From assembly GCA_002917075.1 (NCBI GenBank), contig NTMA01000139.1, positions 18,643-82,642 of the forward strand: 64,000 nucleotides of DNA, given 5' to 3'. This document shows, one piece after another, positions 31,751 through 43,110 of the stretch. Position numbers and translations under genes: made by a program. Below the pieces are notes generated by a model. The model was not told where the DNA came from and searched no databases. It saw only the letters and a program-made list of their open reading frames with translations. How positions within the stretch are numbered: position 1 is the first letter of the stretch; each line of letters starts with the position of its first letter. Source of the stretch: Hawksworthiomyces lignivorus. Its lineage: Eukaryota > Ascomycota > Sordariomycetes > Ophiostomatales > Ophiostomataceae.

Positions 31751-32971
31751 TCATGATGCTTGCCGCTGCTCCTTCCAGGCGGCATGTTTTCTGTAGATGT
31801 CCCGAGAAAACGTCTGCTTCAGGTCGAGAATCCTATCGCTGCCCTGGATGGGTAACTTAGGCTGGATGGCACCGATGCCACACAAGTCGTTCTGACGGTC
31901 GATGAACCACACAATGGTCAGCCCGCCGCCCCATGTGAGTGTATTTTCGCCATACCAGCCGTCGGTGCTCTCCAAAGTCAATAGCCCGCCGAGACCGTGG
32001 CCCGTCTTCATAGTGACGTCAGGATCAGGGCGGAAGAAGGTACCAAGCGAACCGGACATGGCCTCCTCGTGGCCCCTGGATGCCTCAGAACTGAGATGGT
32101 CTGCAAACATTTCGTCGACGGTGGCCGGCTTGAGCAGCTTGCCCTCGTTGGCCAGCAGCGAGCGCAGAACCTTGACATAGTCAGCCGCCGACATAAATAG
32201 CCCGTGGCCGCCAAAATCACCTTTGGTGTGCTTGTTCATCTCTCCGCCGCCGCCCAGCACAGCGCTGCCCAGAGCACCCGGGTCTTGTGGGTTGAGGTCA
32301 ACAAGGCGCTCTCGCAGGTCCTCGCGTGTGACGGGATAAAACTGCGCATCCGAGATGCCCAGCGGCTTGAGGACGCGCTCGTGCACATACTCGCCGAGCG
32401 TGCGCCCCGTTACCCGCTCCACGATACGGCCAGCCCAGTCTACTCCTGGTCCATAGGCCCAGCCTGTGCCGGGTTGAAAGGTCAGTGGGTGGCTGAAGGC
32501 CTCCTCGATCGGCTGGCGTTCATCTGCCTTAACTGGGGCGAATTTGTTTCGCCACCGGCTCACACTGGGATCGAGAAAGTAGTAGCTCTGGCCGAAGCTA
32601 TGGGTGAGCAGCATCTCCAGCGTGATAGGACCAGAACGTGGCTCAAGCTGGGGAACGTCGCCTGAGATACTCTTCAGGACCTCCTTCGCAAAAAGCTCAG
32701 GCGCCACAGAAGAGAGATCGCCATCCAGACTGAGAAGGCCATCTTCCACGCATTGGAGAGCAGCAATGGTGGTGATGAGTTTGGTAGCCAAGGCAAGACA
32801 GAGAATGTCATCGAGCTTCTGTGGTTTCTTCTCCCCCGATAGAGTGACTCGGTTGCCTAGAGCGTTGTTGTAGACAAACTTGCCCTCAGCATCTGTGGCA
32901 CAGAGAACAGCGCCATTAATTTTCTCTATATCGAGGGCACTCCTAAACCGCGTCTCAATTGTGCTAGGCAT
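31751..32971 (-). CDS. Beta-lactamase-fold (LovD/EstB-like) protein without nucleophile Ser
   Basis: A single-exon ORF of 406 residues from MPSTIETRF at 32971. It belongs to the serine beta-lactamase/transesterase family: LCLALATKLITTIAALQ, LTFQPGTGWAYGPGVDWAGR (Tyr motif, intact), VLKPLGISDAQFYPV and KTGHGLGGLLTLE. In active members the first motif is S-x-x-K (ASMTKLIT). Here it is L-A-T-K: the nucleophile Ser position is Leu (codon TTG), one C to T change from TCG. Lys and Tyr remain. The rest of the protein is intact, with no stops, so it is a catalytically dead or re-purposed member, or an allele with a recent hit. No signal peptide, so likely cytosolic. Confidence 0.8.
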   Translation of the reverse strand: MPSTIETRFRSALDIEKINGAVLCATDAEGKFVYNNALGNRVTLSGEKKPQKLDDILCLALATKLITTIAALQCVEDGLLSLDGDLSSVAPELFAKEVLKSISGDVPQLEPRSGPITLEMLLTHSFGQSYYFLDPSVSRWRNKFAPVKADERQPIEEAFSHPLTFQPGTGWAYGPGVDWAGRIVERVTGRTLGEYVHERVLKPLGISDAQFYPVTREDLRERLVDLNPQDPGALGSAVLGGGGEMNKHTKGDFGGHGLFMSAADYVKVLRSLLANEGKLLKPATVDEMFADHLSSEASRGHEEAMSGSLGTFFRPDPDVTMKTGHGLGGLLTLESTDGWYGENTLTWGGGLTIVWFIDRQNDLCGIGAIQPKLPIQGSDRILDLKQTFSRDIYRKHAAWKEQRQAS

Positions 32972-33668
32972 AGTTGGGTTGATGTTGAAGAGATAGGATG
33001 AGATGGAAGCTAGCAATAGGAGAGAGCAGAGAAAACGAATAGAACGATAGATGAGATAAACTCGTTTGTTATCCTACCGAGGACTTAGGACAAGTGCAGA
33101 CCTTCTTCAATTATATGCTACGGATCCGCGATGTGCCCTACCGTTGCATTGCGGCACAGAAAGGGCGAAAACGAATAGGAGACAAAAACAAGACCAACAT
33201 CTACTGCCAGTTACTACGCTACCGCTGAAATCAGAATGTGATCTGCGTTGGAGTGTTATCGGATCACACCCTAAAGATATTAACTTTAGATTATCCGTTA
33301 GACCCCTGAGTCCAAAGGAATCCTAGCGCTTAACAGGTTGCTCCGACGCAGTAGCTCCCGCCTGGAACTAGGCCCAGAAAAGAAGTCCAACACAAATCAC
33401 GAAAATCCAAGGTAGCCTTCTCTCAGATCCAGACCTCAGTTTTCTAACATCGCCAGAAGAGTTACAAAGTGAATACATTGACATTTTCATATTGCAGAAG
33501 AGCACGGCACCTCTACTATACTGTCTTGCACATGATAAAAGACCATCACGACATTGTAAGGAATTATGGTGAATATATTCAAGTTCAGCTAAGCTGAGCT
33601 AATAATACCAACTATCAAGGACTCCTAACTGCGAGTACTTCTGAACATCAACGAAATCAAATCCGTGC
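32972..33668. other. Intergenic region
   Basis: Upstream region of the beta-lactamase-fold gene and 3' flank of the small secreted-protein gene. No gene seen. Confidence 0.4.
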
Positions 33669-33910
33669 CTACTTGCTCTCCTCGGATGGGGTCTCCACCC
33701 CTTCAATGCACTTAGGGGCACAAGTTCCACCGCCAATAAGCAGCCATCGGGCATCGTTCTTGTGGTTGTCTAGAGTATCCAGTGAGAACACAAGGCCATG
33801 TACAACGACGAGACGATCTTGCTATGCTATAACGTACCACCTGTCGGCAACGCAGCCGTGAATTGAAATAAGCCAAGTATGGCCAGAAGGAAGACTGTAG
33901 GTTGGTGCAT
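33669..33910 (-). CDS. Small secreted protein (56 residues)
   Basis: Exons 33910-33841 and 33769-33669 join in frame across a 71-bp intron (GTGGTA donor, CTCTAG acceptor) to a 56-residue protein. The N-terminus is a clear signal peptide (MHQPTVFLLAILGLFQFTAA). The mature part, about 35 residues, contains RWLLIGGGTCAPKCIEG with two cysteines four residues apart and an acidic C-terminus (ETPSEESK). I recognise no family. Size, signal peptide and lack of other domains fit small secreted or effector-like proteins; it is not a typical multi-repeat RiPP precursor. Support is intron phase and signal peptide only. Confidence 0.5.
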
Positions 33911-35340
33911 AGTGAATTGAGAAGAATACTGCGGCCTTTTAGATCTTGATGTCTGGAGAGTTTTAGCGTTGATATTGCGTGCAATATGATGAATAGAAGC
34001 ACAGTTGTAGATGAGACGACTTGTCGGGCTCTTGATCACTGAGAAAAATAGGGAAGAAACCCATTAGATATACTTTTCCTTTCCGTCCTTGACTGCCTTA
34101 GGCAGGGAAATGCATCTCTTGGCCAGAGTTGAAGTGTACGCAGATGCTGTGTGCTGCATTAACATTTCCGACAATACTAATCTTACTTTCTACTACGACG
34201 AGCAAGGTTATACGAAGATAATTTTCTGCAGTTGGAAGGTATTGGAACTTGCACGACAACGGATTGATGCCGTGCCAGAAGGATTTTAGGGGCCGGATCC
34301 GAACAACAGTATCAATTACACTCCGGGAGCCGGTCCTGGCGCAATCTTCGCATAATCTTTATAACACTATAAAAGAGCCATACGAGAGAAAGCAATCGAA
34401 GAGAAAAGAGTTGCAAAATTTCATCATGATTGGTCTAATTCTTCATCTGTGGCATCTTAGCCGCTGGCCTGCAGATGTGTAATGCGGTAGTAAATGCCTT
34501 AAACATACCGACTCCGGTCGTATTTGATGTTCACCTAACTCTTATCTTTGGAATATTACAGGATGTGGTCAGAAATTAGCAACAGTATATGTAAATCTCG
34601 GCGTCGCATCAGCGCTTAGAATATGCACAGGTTGACTAAAGGCAGAAAATTCACTGGGAGAGAGCGTCTATTCTGGTAACTGCGAAATCGCCTACAATTA
34701 AATTGTGCGCATGTCGCGATAGTAGGCATCCGTGCTGGCGAGACAAGCAGGTCCAGAGGTCCTAAATGCAACCCTGTGAAGGGTCAACAACCAACAACCT
34801 GCCTGCCGATACTACATTCCTAATTACAAGTCATGCTTACCAAACTTGCTCTATGACCCACACAATCCGTTTATTCATGTACAGCCCCTTCAAAACCTAG
34901 GCTCTTCGATAGTGAGCTGGGGGCCGTCAATGTGGGTACATTGTTGGTCTATCTCTAGGCGAGGTAGAGTGTAAACTATGCGGAAGCCGGCAGGGAAAAG
35001 TCGCAAGAACGCTGAATTGTCATGGGTGAAGATTGCACATCGATGAATCTCATCTTAATGTATTTGCAATGCGATAACACAACTCGCCCCAGATTAGCCC
35101 CTTTTTATGAACTTCTTAAAGCGTCTTTGGGAAATGCCACCGTTGGTTCTGACATGATTAGGAAAAACAAGTCAGCCGGATTCCCATTTCGGTTCATTTC
35201 ATCCGAATAAGACCGTTTCGTATTATATATTCTGTTTTCTGTGAACCTCAGAAAAGACTGCAGCAACTTCCATTCCACTTCGACATCCTTTCTCTGTCGT
35301 TATCTTTGGTCACGTTAGGAAAATTCTAGAGGACGTCAAA
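33911..35340. other. Gene-free stretch
   Basis: 1.4 kb with only short open frames. I looked here on both strands for a RiPP precursor (signal peptide plus repeated dibasic-flanked cores) for the neighbouring UstYa-like gene and found none. Confidence 0.4.
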
Positions 35341-36344
35341 ATGCCTACTGACGACATTCTCGAAGCTGAGCTCCTAATTCAAGAGATAGACGATGATAAT
35401 ATGCGTATAAATCGATCTAGCAATTTGAAAAAGCGATATGCACACCTATTTCCACGACTCTCCAGTGACATCTCTAGGCTGTTCCTGGCTTTCTTTGTCC
35501 AGATCCTTCTTCTGGCTCTGGCCACCTGGTTATTGGTCAGCTACACCAATCTCACAATAGATGAACCTTGGGAATACTACTGTAAGGATCCCTCACAAAT
35601 GATCTAACCTGCCATCAGCAACTGACGGGCATAGCTCCCATCCGCAAATATATTCAGCTGCCATTCCACACTATGCAGATCGATGCGAGGGTATTCCCAG
35701 ATGCCTCTGATCCCATGGCTGTTTTTGCCGCTCCCCCAAGCCGCGAGGTCGACCGTGCCTGGAATAAGATCTCTCGCAACATGATTTTCGGCCTCACCCG
35801 GTCAGATCTGATCCATCTCGGCAAAGACCCGGCCACATCCGTCAAGTTTAATCCCGAGTGGAACATTTCAGGCGGCGAGGATATGTATCTTGGCGTTCTG
35901 GATGTGTTTCATCAAGTGCACTGTTTGAATATGCTGCGCCAGAATCTGATTATGAACTACGACTACTACTTTGGTAAGGCCTATGGCTACAAGCCGGAAG
36001 TTTTCCATGAGACGCACCTGACGCATTGCACATCAATTCTACTACAGAATATTATGTGCCACGCAGATTTGGGCGTTTACACGCATGTGTGGCGAGAGGG
36101 AAATCCGGTCCCCTGGGCAGATTTTAGTATCAATAGGCAGTGTCGAGACTTCAACGCTCTGATGGAATTTCGCGATACTCAAGATGTAGAAGACTCGTTT
36201 GATAAGTTTCGCTTTTACACAAATATCCCGCAGGATGCAGTTGTTCTTCCTATGGAAGAGGGTATGGCGGAGATGCTTGCTAGTGCAGATGAGTATAGGG
36301 ATGGAAAATACTATAAGAAGCTGCGTGTCAAAGGCTGCAATTAA
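35341..36344 (+). CDS. UstYa-like (DUF3328) oxidase
   Basis: Exons 35341-35581 and 35635-36344 join in frame (53-bp intron, GTAAGG..GCATAG) to 316 residues; the join reads DEPWEYYSPIRKYIQL. One N-terminal membrane segment (LFLAFFVQILLLALATWLLV) puts the catalytic part in the lumen. The two family HxxHC motifs are intact: HQVHCLNMLRQ and HLTHCTSILLQ, followed by the typical WADFSINRQCRDFNALMEF. UstYa proteins act in dikaritin-type RiPP and other secondary-metabolite pathways as oxidative cyclases or hydroxylases. The next genes are an efflux pump and a Zn2Cys6 regulator, but no precursor peptide or core synthase is visible, so the pathway cannot be named. Confidence 0.85.
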
Positions 36345-36686
36345 GCATGCCTGACAATCCGCTCTAAAAGGGCATCTGAAGACTTGTGAGCAGCCAACCC
36401 AGTCTCCTTTAGTCTAAGCAATCCGTACATTTCGATGATAGAGAAACATATTAAGCCTCGCTTTGTTGTTTAAGAATTTATAGAATAATAATTCATTATC
36501 TTGCTCTATTAGAAACAAAAAAAAAATTTAATTAATTAATTAATTAAATTAAATTAAATTAAATTAAAATAGAGGAGACTAGGGTAAACAGGGTAATGTA
36601 ATATAAAATATGCAAATATATTATCGAAAGACATTTTCTACCTAAAATATTCTGTGTTACAATTCCGTCTTTTTTTTTTCGGTAGC
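36345..36686. other. Convergent 3' region with TTAA-rich microsatellite
   Basis: Convergent 3' ends of the UstYa-like and MFS genes. A run of A followed by TTAATTAA-type repeats lies at about 36519-36569. No gene. Confidence 0.5.
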
Positions 36687-38821
36687 TCATGTTTCTCTCT
36701 GGGCCTCGTTATTGCTTTTCGAAGTTCTCTCAGCGCCATATTCGGCTACACCGGCTTCTTCCTCAGGCTTCTTTTTTGCCCAAGGTGCAGCGACACTTTT
36801 CCACTCCAGCGCGCATGCAAATGGCAGAGCCATGCACGACAGCACCAGGCCAATTAAGAAAACAAACTGCAGCGCATTATTGTACGCAGCAAGCCCCGCT
36901 TGCCGCATGCTGACAGGCAGTTGATCAAGCACTACCGTGGCTCCGCTGCTGTAGATGAGGCGGGCATCGATGGGCGCGCCTACCAATTTGGAAAACCGGC
37001 TGACAAGCTGATTCACTAAAATGGTCTCGCCGACGGAGATGAAGATGGATGAAAAGATGAGCCCGCCGAACAGAGCCATGGCAAAGCCTGTGGGTGCGTC
37101 CTTCTTCGGCAACACCGCTTGGATGGCCAGGTTGGGGATCTGCATGACCATGCCTACGCCGATCCCGTTGATGATCTGGTAGCCGATCCACGCCCCGTTG
37201 GACGTGTTGACATCCCACGTAAAAATTAGGCCAGCGCCTATGGACGACAGGCATGTTCCAATAATGGCACTTGGCACATAGTATCCAACCTTGGTGCTGA
37301 GAATTCCACCGCCAAGCAATCCGACAATGGAGGATGCCATCAGTGGGATGGTTCGAATGCCAGCCTGGGCTGCGGACACCTGTTGGATGGCTTGGAACCA
37401 GTTCGGTATGAAGTAAACTACGTAAATCGACAATCAATACTCTATAACTTCAAAATGGGTAAAAAGAAAAAGGGCCCAAAGATATGCTTACTGAAGACAA
37501 AATTGGAGCAGGAAACGAAAACAAACAGAGAAAAAGAAGCGACGACAGTACGGCTTTTAAAGAGACGTGGAGGTAACGTCGCCCTTTCTGGGAACAGCCA
37601 CTGGATAATGACAAAAATGACGAGACAAACTGGTCCGATGGTTAAGAGAGAAATAATGCGACCGCTGTTCCACTGGAGAAAAGGGACTTAGTTCCTCGAA
37701 GTAGAAGACACTCAAAGAGAAGACATGAACCAGACTACTACCCCAAAGAAAAAAAATACTTACAGCGTATGTCTGGCCACCCCATTGCAAAGCCAGGAGA
37801 AGACATATAGCTCCACCAGCTACAATAATTGTTCCCGGCGTGTCCAGCTGCTGGAGCTTCCACTTCACCGGCTTATCAGCGTAGTCTTTCGAGACGGGGA
37901 TGTCGAGGAACAAGATGATAGCCGTCATGGCCAGGGCACCAATAGGAAGGTTGATATAGAAACACCATCGCCAAGTTACATGGGTAGTGAAGGCACCGCC
38001 GATCAGCGGCCCACCAATCTGCGCAATTGTCTGGATAGATCCCATCTTTGCACGTTAGCTGTGCCCAATACATCATTTCTTCTATACAAAAAAAGACCAT
38101 GAACAAGACAAAAGATATTACTCACCGCAGCGAATAGTTTAGGCTTGTGGTGGAGAGGCACGACGTGGACCATAGATGTCATCTACTATCTGTCAGTAAT
38201 GGGGGAGACAACCAGGTAGGGAGGCGGAGAAAGAGGGACACTGCCAACGTACCGCCCCGGCGAAAATTCCAGCAGCACCAATGCCAGCAATGGCACGTCC
38301 GATGATGAACACCGTGGAACTGGGTGCCGCACCACAGATGGCCGAAGCCACCTCGAAGGCCAGAACACTGAGAAACAGCACATACCGCACCGAGAAGAAC
38401 GTGGCCACTTTGCCAAACAAGAGCTGCAGCGCACAGCACGATAGCAGATAGGCGCTGCCATACCAGCCGAAGTCGTTGAGCGAATGGAAGTCGTTGGTGA
38501 TTTGGGGGATGGCCTGCATGAGTTTTTTAAATCAGAAAAGAAACCGAATGAATTTAGTTAACAGCACGTCTTTCATCTGCTGTATCCAACTTAACCCGGC
38601 CATTAGCATACCGTGGAGAGAATGGTTCTGTCGAGAGCAACGAGAAACATGCTCATAAGAATTGCCAGCACGACGAGAAACACTGTCCACGCCGGCTTCA
38701 TTTCGCTAAGTGCCTTTGTCTCGTGGTCATCGCCATCTTCTTCATCCTTGCGAGGTTCTTTGGTGTTGTCGACCACTGGATTGGAAAGACAAACAGATGA
38801 TCTCCTTTCGGTACATCCCAT
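36687..38821 (-). CDS. MFS drug:H+ antiporter, 14-TM (DHA2) type
   Basis: A multi-exon gene from MGCTERRSS (38821) to the stop at 36687. Exon joins are readable: 38821-38612 joins 38513 ([18 protein letters not shown]); then FAGA joins [19 protein letters not shown] joins [18 protein letters not shown] joins [16 protein letters not shown] joins [13 protein letters not shown]. After a charged cytosolic head the DHA2 hallmarks appear: [21 protein letters not shown], motif C ([16 protein letters not shown]) and [16 protein letters not shown]. The protein should export drugs or secondary metabolites across the plasma membrane. It lies between a UstYa-like oxidase and a divergently transcribed Zn2Cys6 regulator, a frequent arrangement in metabolite clusters. 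Confidence 0.85.
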
Positions 38822-39717
38822 ATTTGTTTTGAAGTTGAGCTATTATTCTATACAGAGAAAGAAAATGTAGACAAGTGACTTGATCAAATAAGCATGCAAA
38901 GACTCCAGTAGAAGATTACCAGAAGATATCAGGAACAAAAGATAAAGAAGAACGGCTTTATTAATGTATATGAATTTGCTCCCAAAAGCAACGACAGCAA
39001 TATAACCAAACGATCTTCTCCTTACAACAACAGTGGTAATGTCCGACCCTTTCCTACAGACTTCAACCCAGATAATCATATCGACCCTAGTTGATTTTGG
39101 TAGCTTGAGCTCCGCTCGCTCTAATGCATGGTCCGCTCCCTCCAACAGAGGTTATTTTACCTTACTAGACGTCCTTCCATGGCGCATAACTGAATGCACC
39201 GTGCATGGCGAACGGGCTTTACTAAAGTGCGATGTTCACCATGAGCGGCCCCATGTGTTTGATACAGAGTTAGACCGGGCCAGGTCGCTACAGTATTCAG
39301 AAAGTACTACATGTTGAGCACTGCCACTAAGCCGCCGTACCAGTACAAAAGGATCAATCTCCTTGGACACATGTCACAGTACCCTTGTAACTCTACAGCA
39401 GCTGCTTCTGGTAGTTAGACTAAATTATAGACTAGCGGACTTTACAAAAGAGCGAGGATCACCACAGGGTTGTTGATCATCCTGTTCTTGGAAATAAGCG
39501 GGTCAACATAAAGCGGAAAGTCCCTAGGCTCGCGCATTAGGAAAGTGCGAAGCGGTGGTCAGGTCGCGTATCGACAAGCACTAACATCCTGTCCCTTCAC
39601 AATCATATGCCATTTGCTTGTCTCGCGCATTTTAACCAAATCGAATACTGATTTCTTCTTACCTTTCATGCTCTTTACTCCTTTTTTGGATCCCTACATC
39701 TGTCGTTACGCACTTTT
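38822..39717. other. Divergent promoter of MFS pump and Zn2Cys6 regulator
   Basis: Shared 0.9-kb upstream region of the efflux pump (minus) and the regulator (plus). AT-rich near the pump. I see no convincing CGG inverted repeat. No gene. Confidence 0.4.
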
Positions 39718-42233
39718 ATGTCATCCAGTGAGCCTGAGCCGCGACAGCGGCCGAGGGTGTTGGCATGTGCCTTATGCAAGCAGCGCCGGGTGAAATGCGA
39801 CCGCTCCTATCCTTGCCAAAACTGTATTCGCGCCGGCGTATCGTGCGTGCAGCCAGCTGTTCGCAAGCGGCGGCGGAGGTTTCCAGAACGTGAACTGCTA
39901 GATCGCCTGCGCCGCTACGAGGATATTCTCCGACAGAATAATATACCTCTTGAGCATTTGCACGGACCTGCAGCGAGTGGTACCCCTGGCAGCGATATAT
40001 CGCAGGGTGCCGAAAAGGATGACGTACCGTCTTCGCGGATGAGCCATGACAAAGACAATATGTATGTGCTGAACTCGGAGGTGTTTGATCGTGTTTGATC
40101 TTGTGGCAGGAGACCCGACACTGAATAGCTGATCCGTCTTCCTCCCTCTGGCGCAGAAATGTGTGGAAGACAATAAAACGAGCGGTATGTACTTACTTAC
40201 GTTAGCGTAATTCTCTCCTAGTGATTGTCACAAAACTGACTTTCGCCGCCCAAGGTCCTGGGTGGTGCTGGAGATGGCGCCAACGGCGGCGCAGGCGAAC
40301 ACTCTCGTGACTACGACAACAGCGACAGCGACAGCGACAGTGTCATCTTTGGACACGTCGACTTGCCATCTGTCGTCTCTCTGCTCGCCAATGACCATCT
40401 GCTGTTTGGAGCCCCGAGCGCCGACCTCCGGCTGGCTTCCGTACATCCCAACCAGGTGCAAATCTTTCGGCTGTGGCAGATCTACCTGGACAACGTCAAC
40501 CCACTGCTCAAAGTTACACATACGCCAACATTGCAGCCGCGCATCATCGACGCCATGGGCGATATAGAAAACATCGATCCAACGCTGACCGCACTCATGT
40601 TCAGCATCTATTGCATGGCCATCATGAGTCTCACGGACGACGAGTGCCGCAGCTCCTTTTCTGCCTCACGCGAGCATCTGCTAGCCACTTTCCAACTGGC
40701 TTGCAAGCAGGCCCTCCTGCTGTGTGGTCCTTGGCGGACAAATAATCGCGACAGCCTGACAGCGCTGTTTTTGTATCTGGTGAGTTTACATCCACATCCA
40801 TTAGCCAGGTGCGTCGGATGTCGCTGTTAATCACGCGAAAATGCGCCACACAGGTCTCGGTCAGCCAGCAAGTCGACCCACGATCTCTCTCATGTATGGT
40901 TGCCGTGGCGCTGCGGTGTGCAGAGCGCATGGGCATGCAGTGTGAATCGAGCTATCACGGACCTGGCTGCACTATCAGCGCTCTCGAGAGCGAGCTGCGC
41001 CGGCGGCTATGGTGGTCGCTCGTCCAGTTTGACCACCGCATCTGCGAGATCACCGGCCAGGAGAAGTCGACGTCGCTGACGCCTGCCTGGGACTGCCGCC
41101 GTCCACGGAATGCAAGCGACTTCGAAATGCAAGCGGAGATACAAGCGATGCCAGCAAGGACAACGGAAGCTCTGTTGGTCGTCGTCCGTAGCGAACTAGC
41201 AGACTTTGTCCGCAAGAGCCCAACTCACCTTGCCGTTATTGGTTATCGACCTAGCAACAGCAGCAGCAACAACGACGACGACACTACCAGCAGCACAACT
41301 AGTTCTGACGCAGGCGATCTGTGCGGCAGAAGGAGTGAAGAATTGCTCGGCGCCTTGGAGCGAAACATCCAAGACACGTATCTGGCACACTGCAACCCAG
41401 AAATCCCGCTGCACTTTATCACGCTGTGGACGACGCGTAGCTTCTTCGCCCGCTGCCGCCTCATGAGCCACTACCTTACCTACGCTGTGTCAATGTCTCA
41501 GACACTACTGACACCGCGATACCCGACCGATGCCGAGCGAAACCTGGCCATGGAACACGCTATGCTCATGGTGGAAAGCGACACGCAGCTGCGGACTGCG
41601 CCGGCCAGCCGGGGATTTTTGTGGCTGATCGAGTCCTCATACTCTCCTGTACTAGCCTACTTCCACATCCTCAACGGCCTAGCCCGGCGACCTAGTCAAA
41701 TACATGCCGATGCCGCCTGGGAAGCCATGTGTGCCAACTACGAAGCCTTGGCCAACGGGCCGAAACATTTTCGTACGCACATCATGTTCGCCCTCAAGTA
41801 CTCTCAAGTCACGCTCGAGGCCTGGGATGCACTTCAGGCCAGCCGGCAGCAGACACAGCAGACACAGGCGACGGAGAAAACCCATCAACAAGACGAGACT
41901 GGCCATGTACAAGCCGTAGAATCACTACTTCCACGCCTCGTCCTCGATGCCAGAGACAACGTCTTGCACGGCCCGACGGCCATCAGGAGCCGCACCGGCG
42001 GCCGCTTGCCCGCTTTTGGCAATTTTTCGTCATCTCTTTTGACGTCCGGCCAAATCACCGGCAGCAACACACCAGAAACTCCGTCACAGTTCCATCTGAC
42101 GCCGTCCATGTCTGCGGGACAAGCACCCAGCATGAGCGTGCCACCACCCATCGGGTTTCCGCCAGGAATTCCCGCCGGCCTGGATGTCAGCATGGGCCAG
42201 ATTTGGGAACAGAACAGCAACAGCTGGTTTTGA
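39718..42233 (+). CDS. Zn2Cys6 transcription factor (758 residues)
   Basis: Four exons, 39718-40061, 40157-40184, 40255-40779 and 40854-42233, join in frame to 758 residues. The 28-nt second exon joins KDNI to NVWKTIKRA and on to VLGGAGDGANGG. The N-terminal binuclear cluster reads CALCKQRRVKCDRSYPCQNC..GVSC and is followed by a basic stretch RKRRRRF and a short coiled coil (LLDRLRRYEDILRQ). The fungal-specific TF domain includes PLLKVTHTPTLQPRIIDA and LRRRLWWSLVQFDHRICEI. Asp/Ser, Asn/Asp and Gln/Thr low-complexity linkers are present. A nuclear regulator, divergent from the 14-TM pump and therefore its likely controller. Confidence 0.9.
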
Positions 42234-43110
42234 TAATGTATATTGATCTAAAAAGAAAAAAAAACCTCTTCGCTCGTCGATGTACTTGAAGGCACAAGCG
42301 GTGGCATTTTATTTTTTATTTTTATTTTATTTTCTTCACTAAGCTCTGCCTGCACTCGTTAAGTTTTATATTTATTCACTTCAGTTTAGTGTGGTCATCC
42401 TCCTTGTCTACTTTTATAATAAGCCTTATGAGTAGGTTCATAATTGAAGTCAGAATCTGATGTTGTGTATTCAGGGTGGGCAGACCTATGGTCGAGTCGA
42501 CACTGCCATGGAATTTATATGGCAAATCTTACAGAAAGACTGTACTTGCTTTTCGCCCGATGGCCTTAACGACGGTCATGGAGGTGACTGACTGCTGGAT
42601 CATGAAGACAGATCAGATTATGATGAGTATTGATAGTTTGCCAATGGGTGCTGACGAGGCCAGACATCATTGGCAAGAACTCGCCAAAGAGTATCTCTGG
42701 AATGAGATGACCAAGCGGACAGAAATGTGTTATTCTGGGTTTTAAGAATTCTCTCATGATATCTAGAGGCTAGACAAGTCATGGTCCTTCTCCAAGGGGT
42801 CAAGCCGGGTTTTCCTAACAGTATCAGAGCGCTAGCCTCTTTAAGTGCTTCTTAACTCGATGAGTTTTGAATTAAACTACTTGTGACTAGATTATTTCCA
42901 AAGGCCTACGTCTGATCAAGTGGCAAATCGTGATGCTTCCTGCATTGAGAGTCTTTTCTTCCATCTATCTCATGGACAGTTGAAACTCTATCCCTTTTAA
43001 TTTTTTTTTTGGGGGGGGGGGGGGGGAAAGGGAGTGGGAGTTGACAAAGACTAGATAGTTAGATGGTTAAGAAACTCGTCTATGTCTACTAGCTGCAAGA
43101 GGCTTCCTGA
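42234..43110. other. Intergenic region with T10-G16 tract
   Basis: T10 (43001-43010) followed by G16 (43011-43026), a slippage-prone and potentially G-quadruplex-forming tract. An 89-codon open frame at 42476-42745 has no family resemblance and no clear start. No gene supported. Confidence 0.4.

Noticed and set aside
33911..35340. A RiPP precursor peptide for the UstYa-like oxidase.
   Set aside because: No signal peptide followed by repeated dibasic-flanked cores was found on either strand.
42476..42745. An 89-codon plus-strand open frame.
   Set aside because: No convincing start, intron context or family; composition is uninformative.
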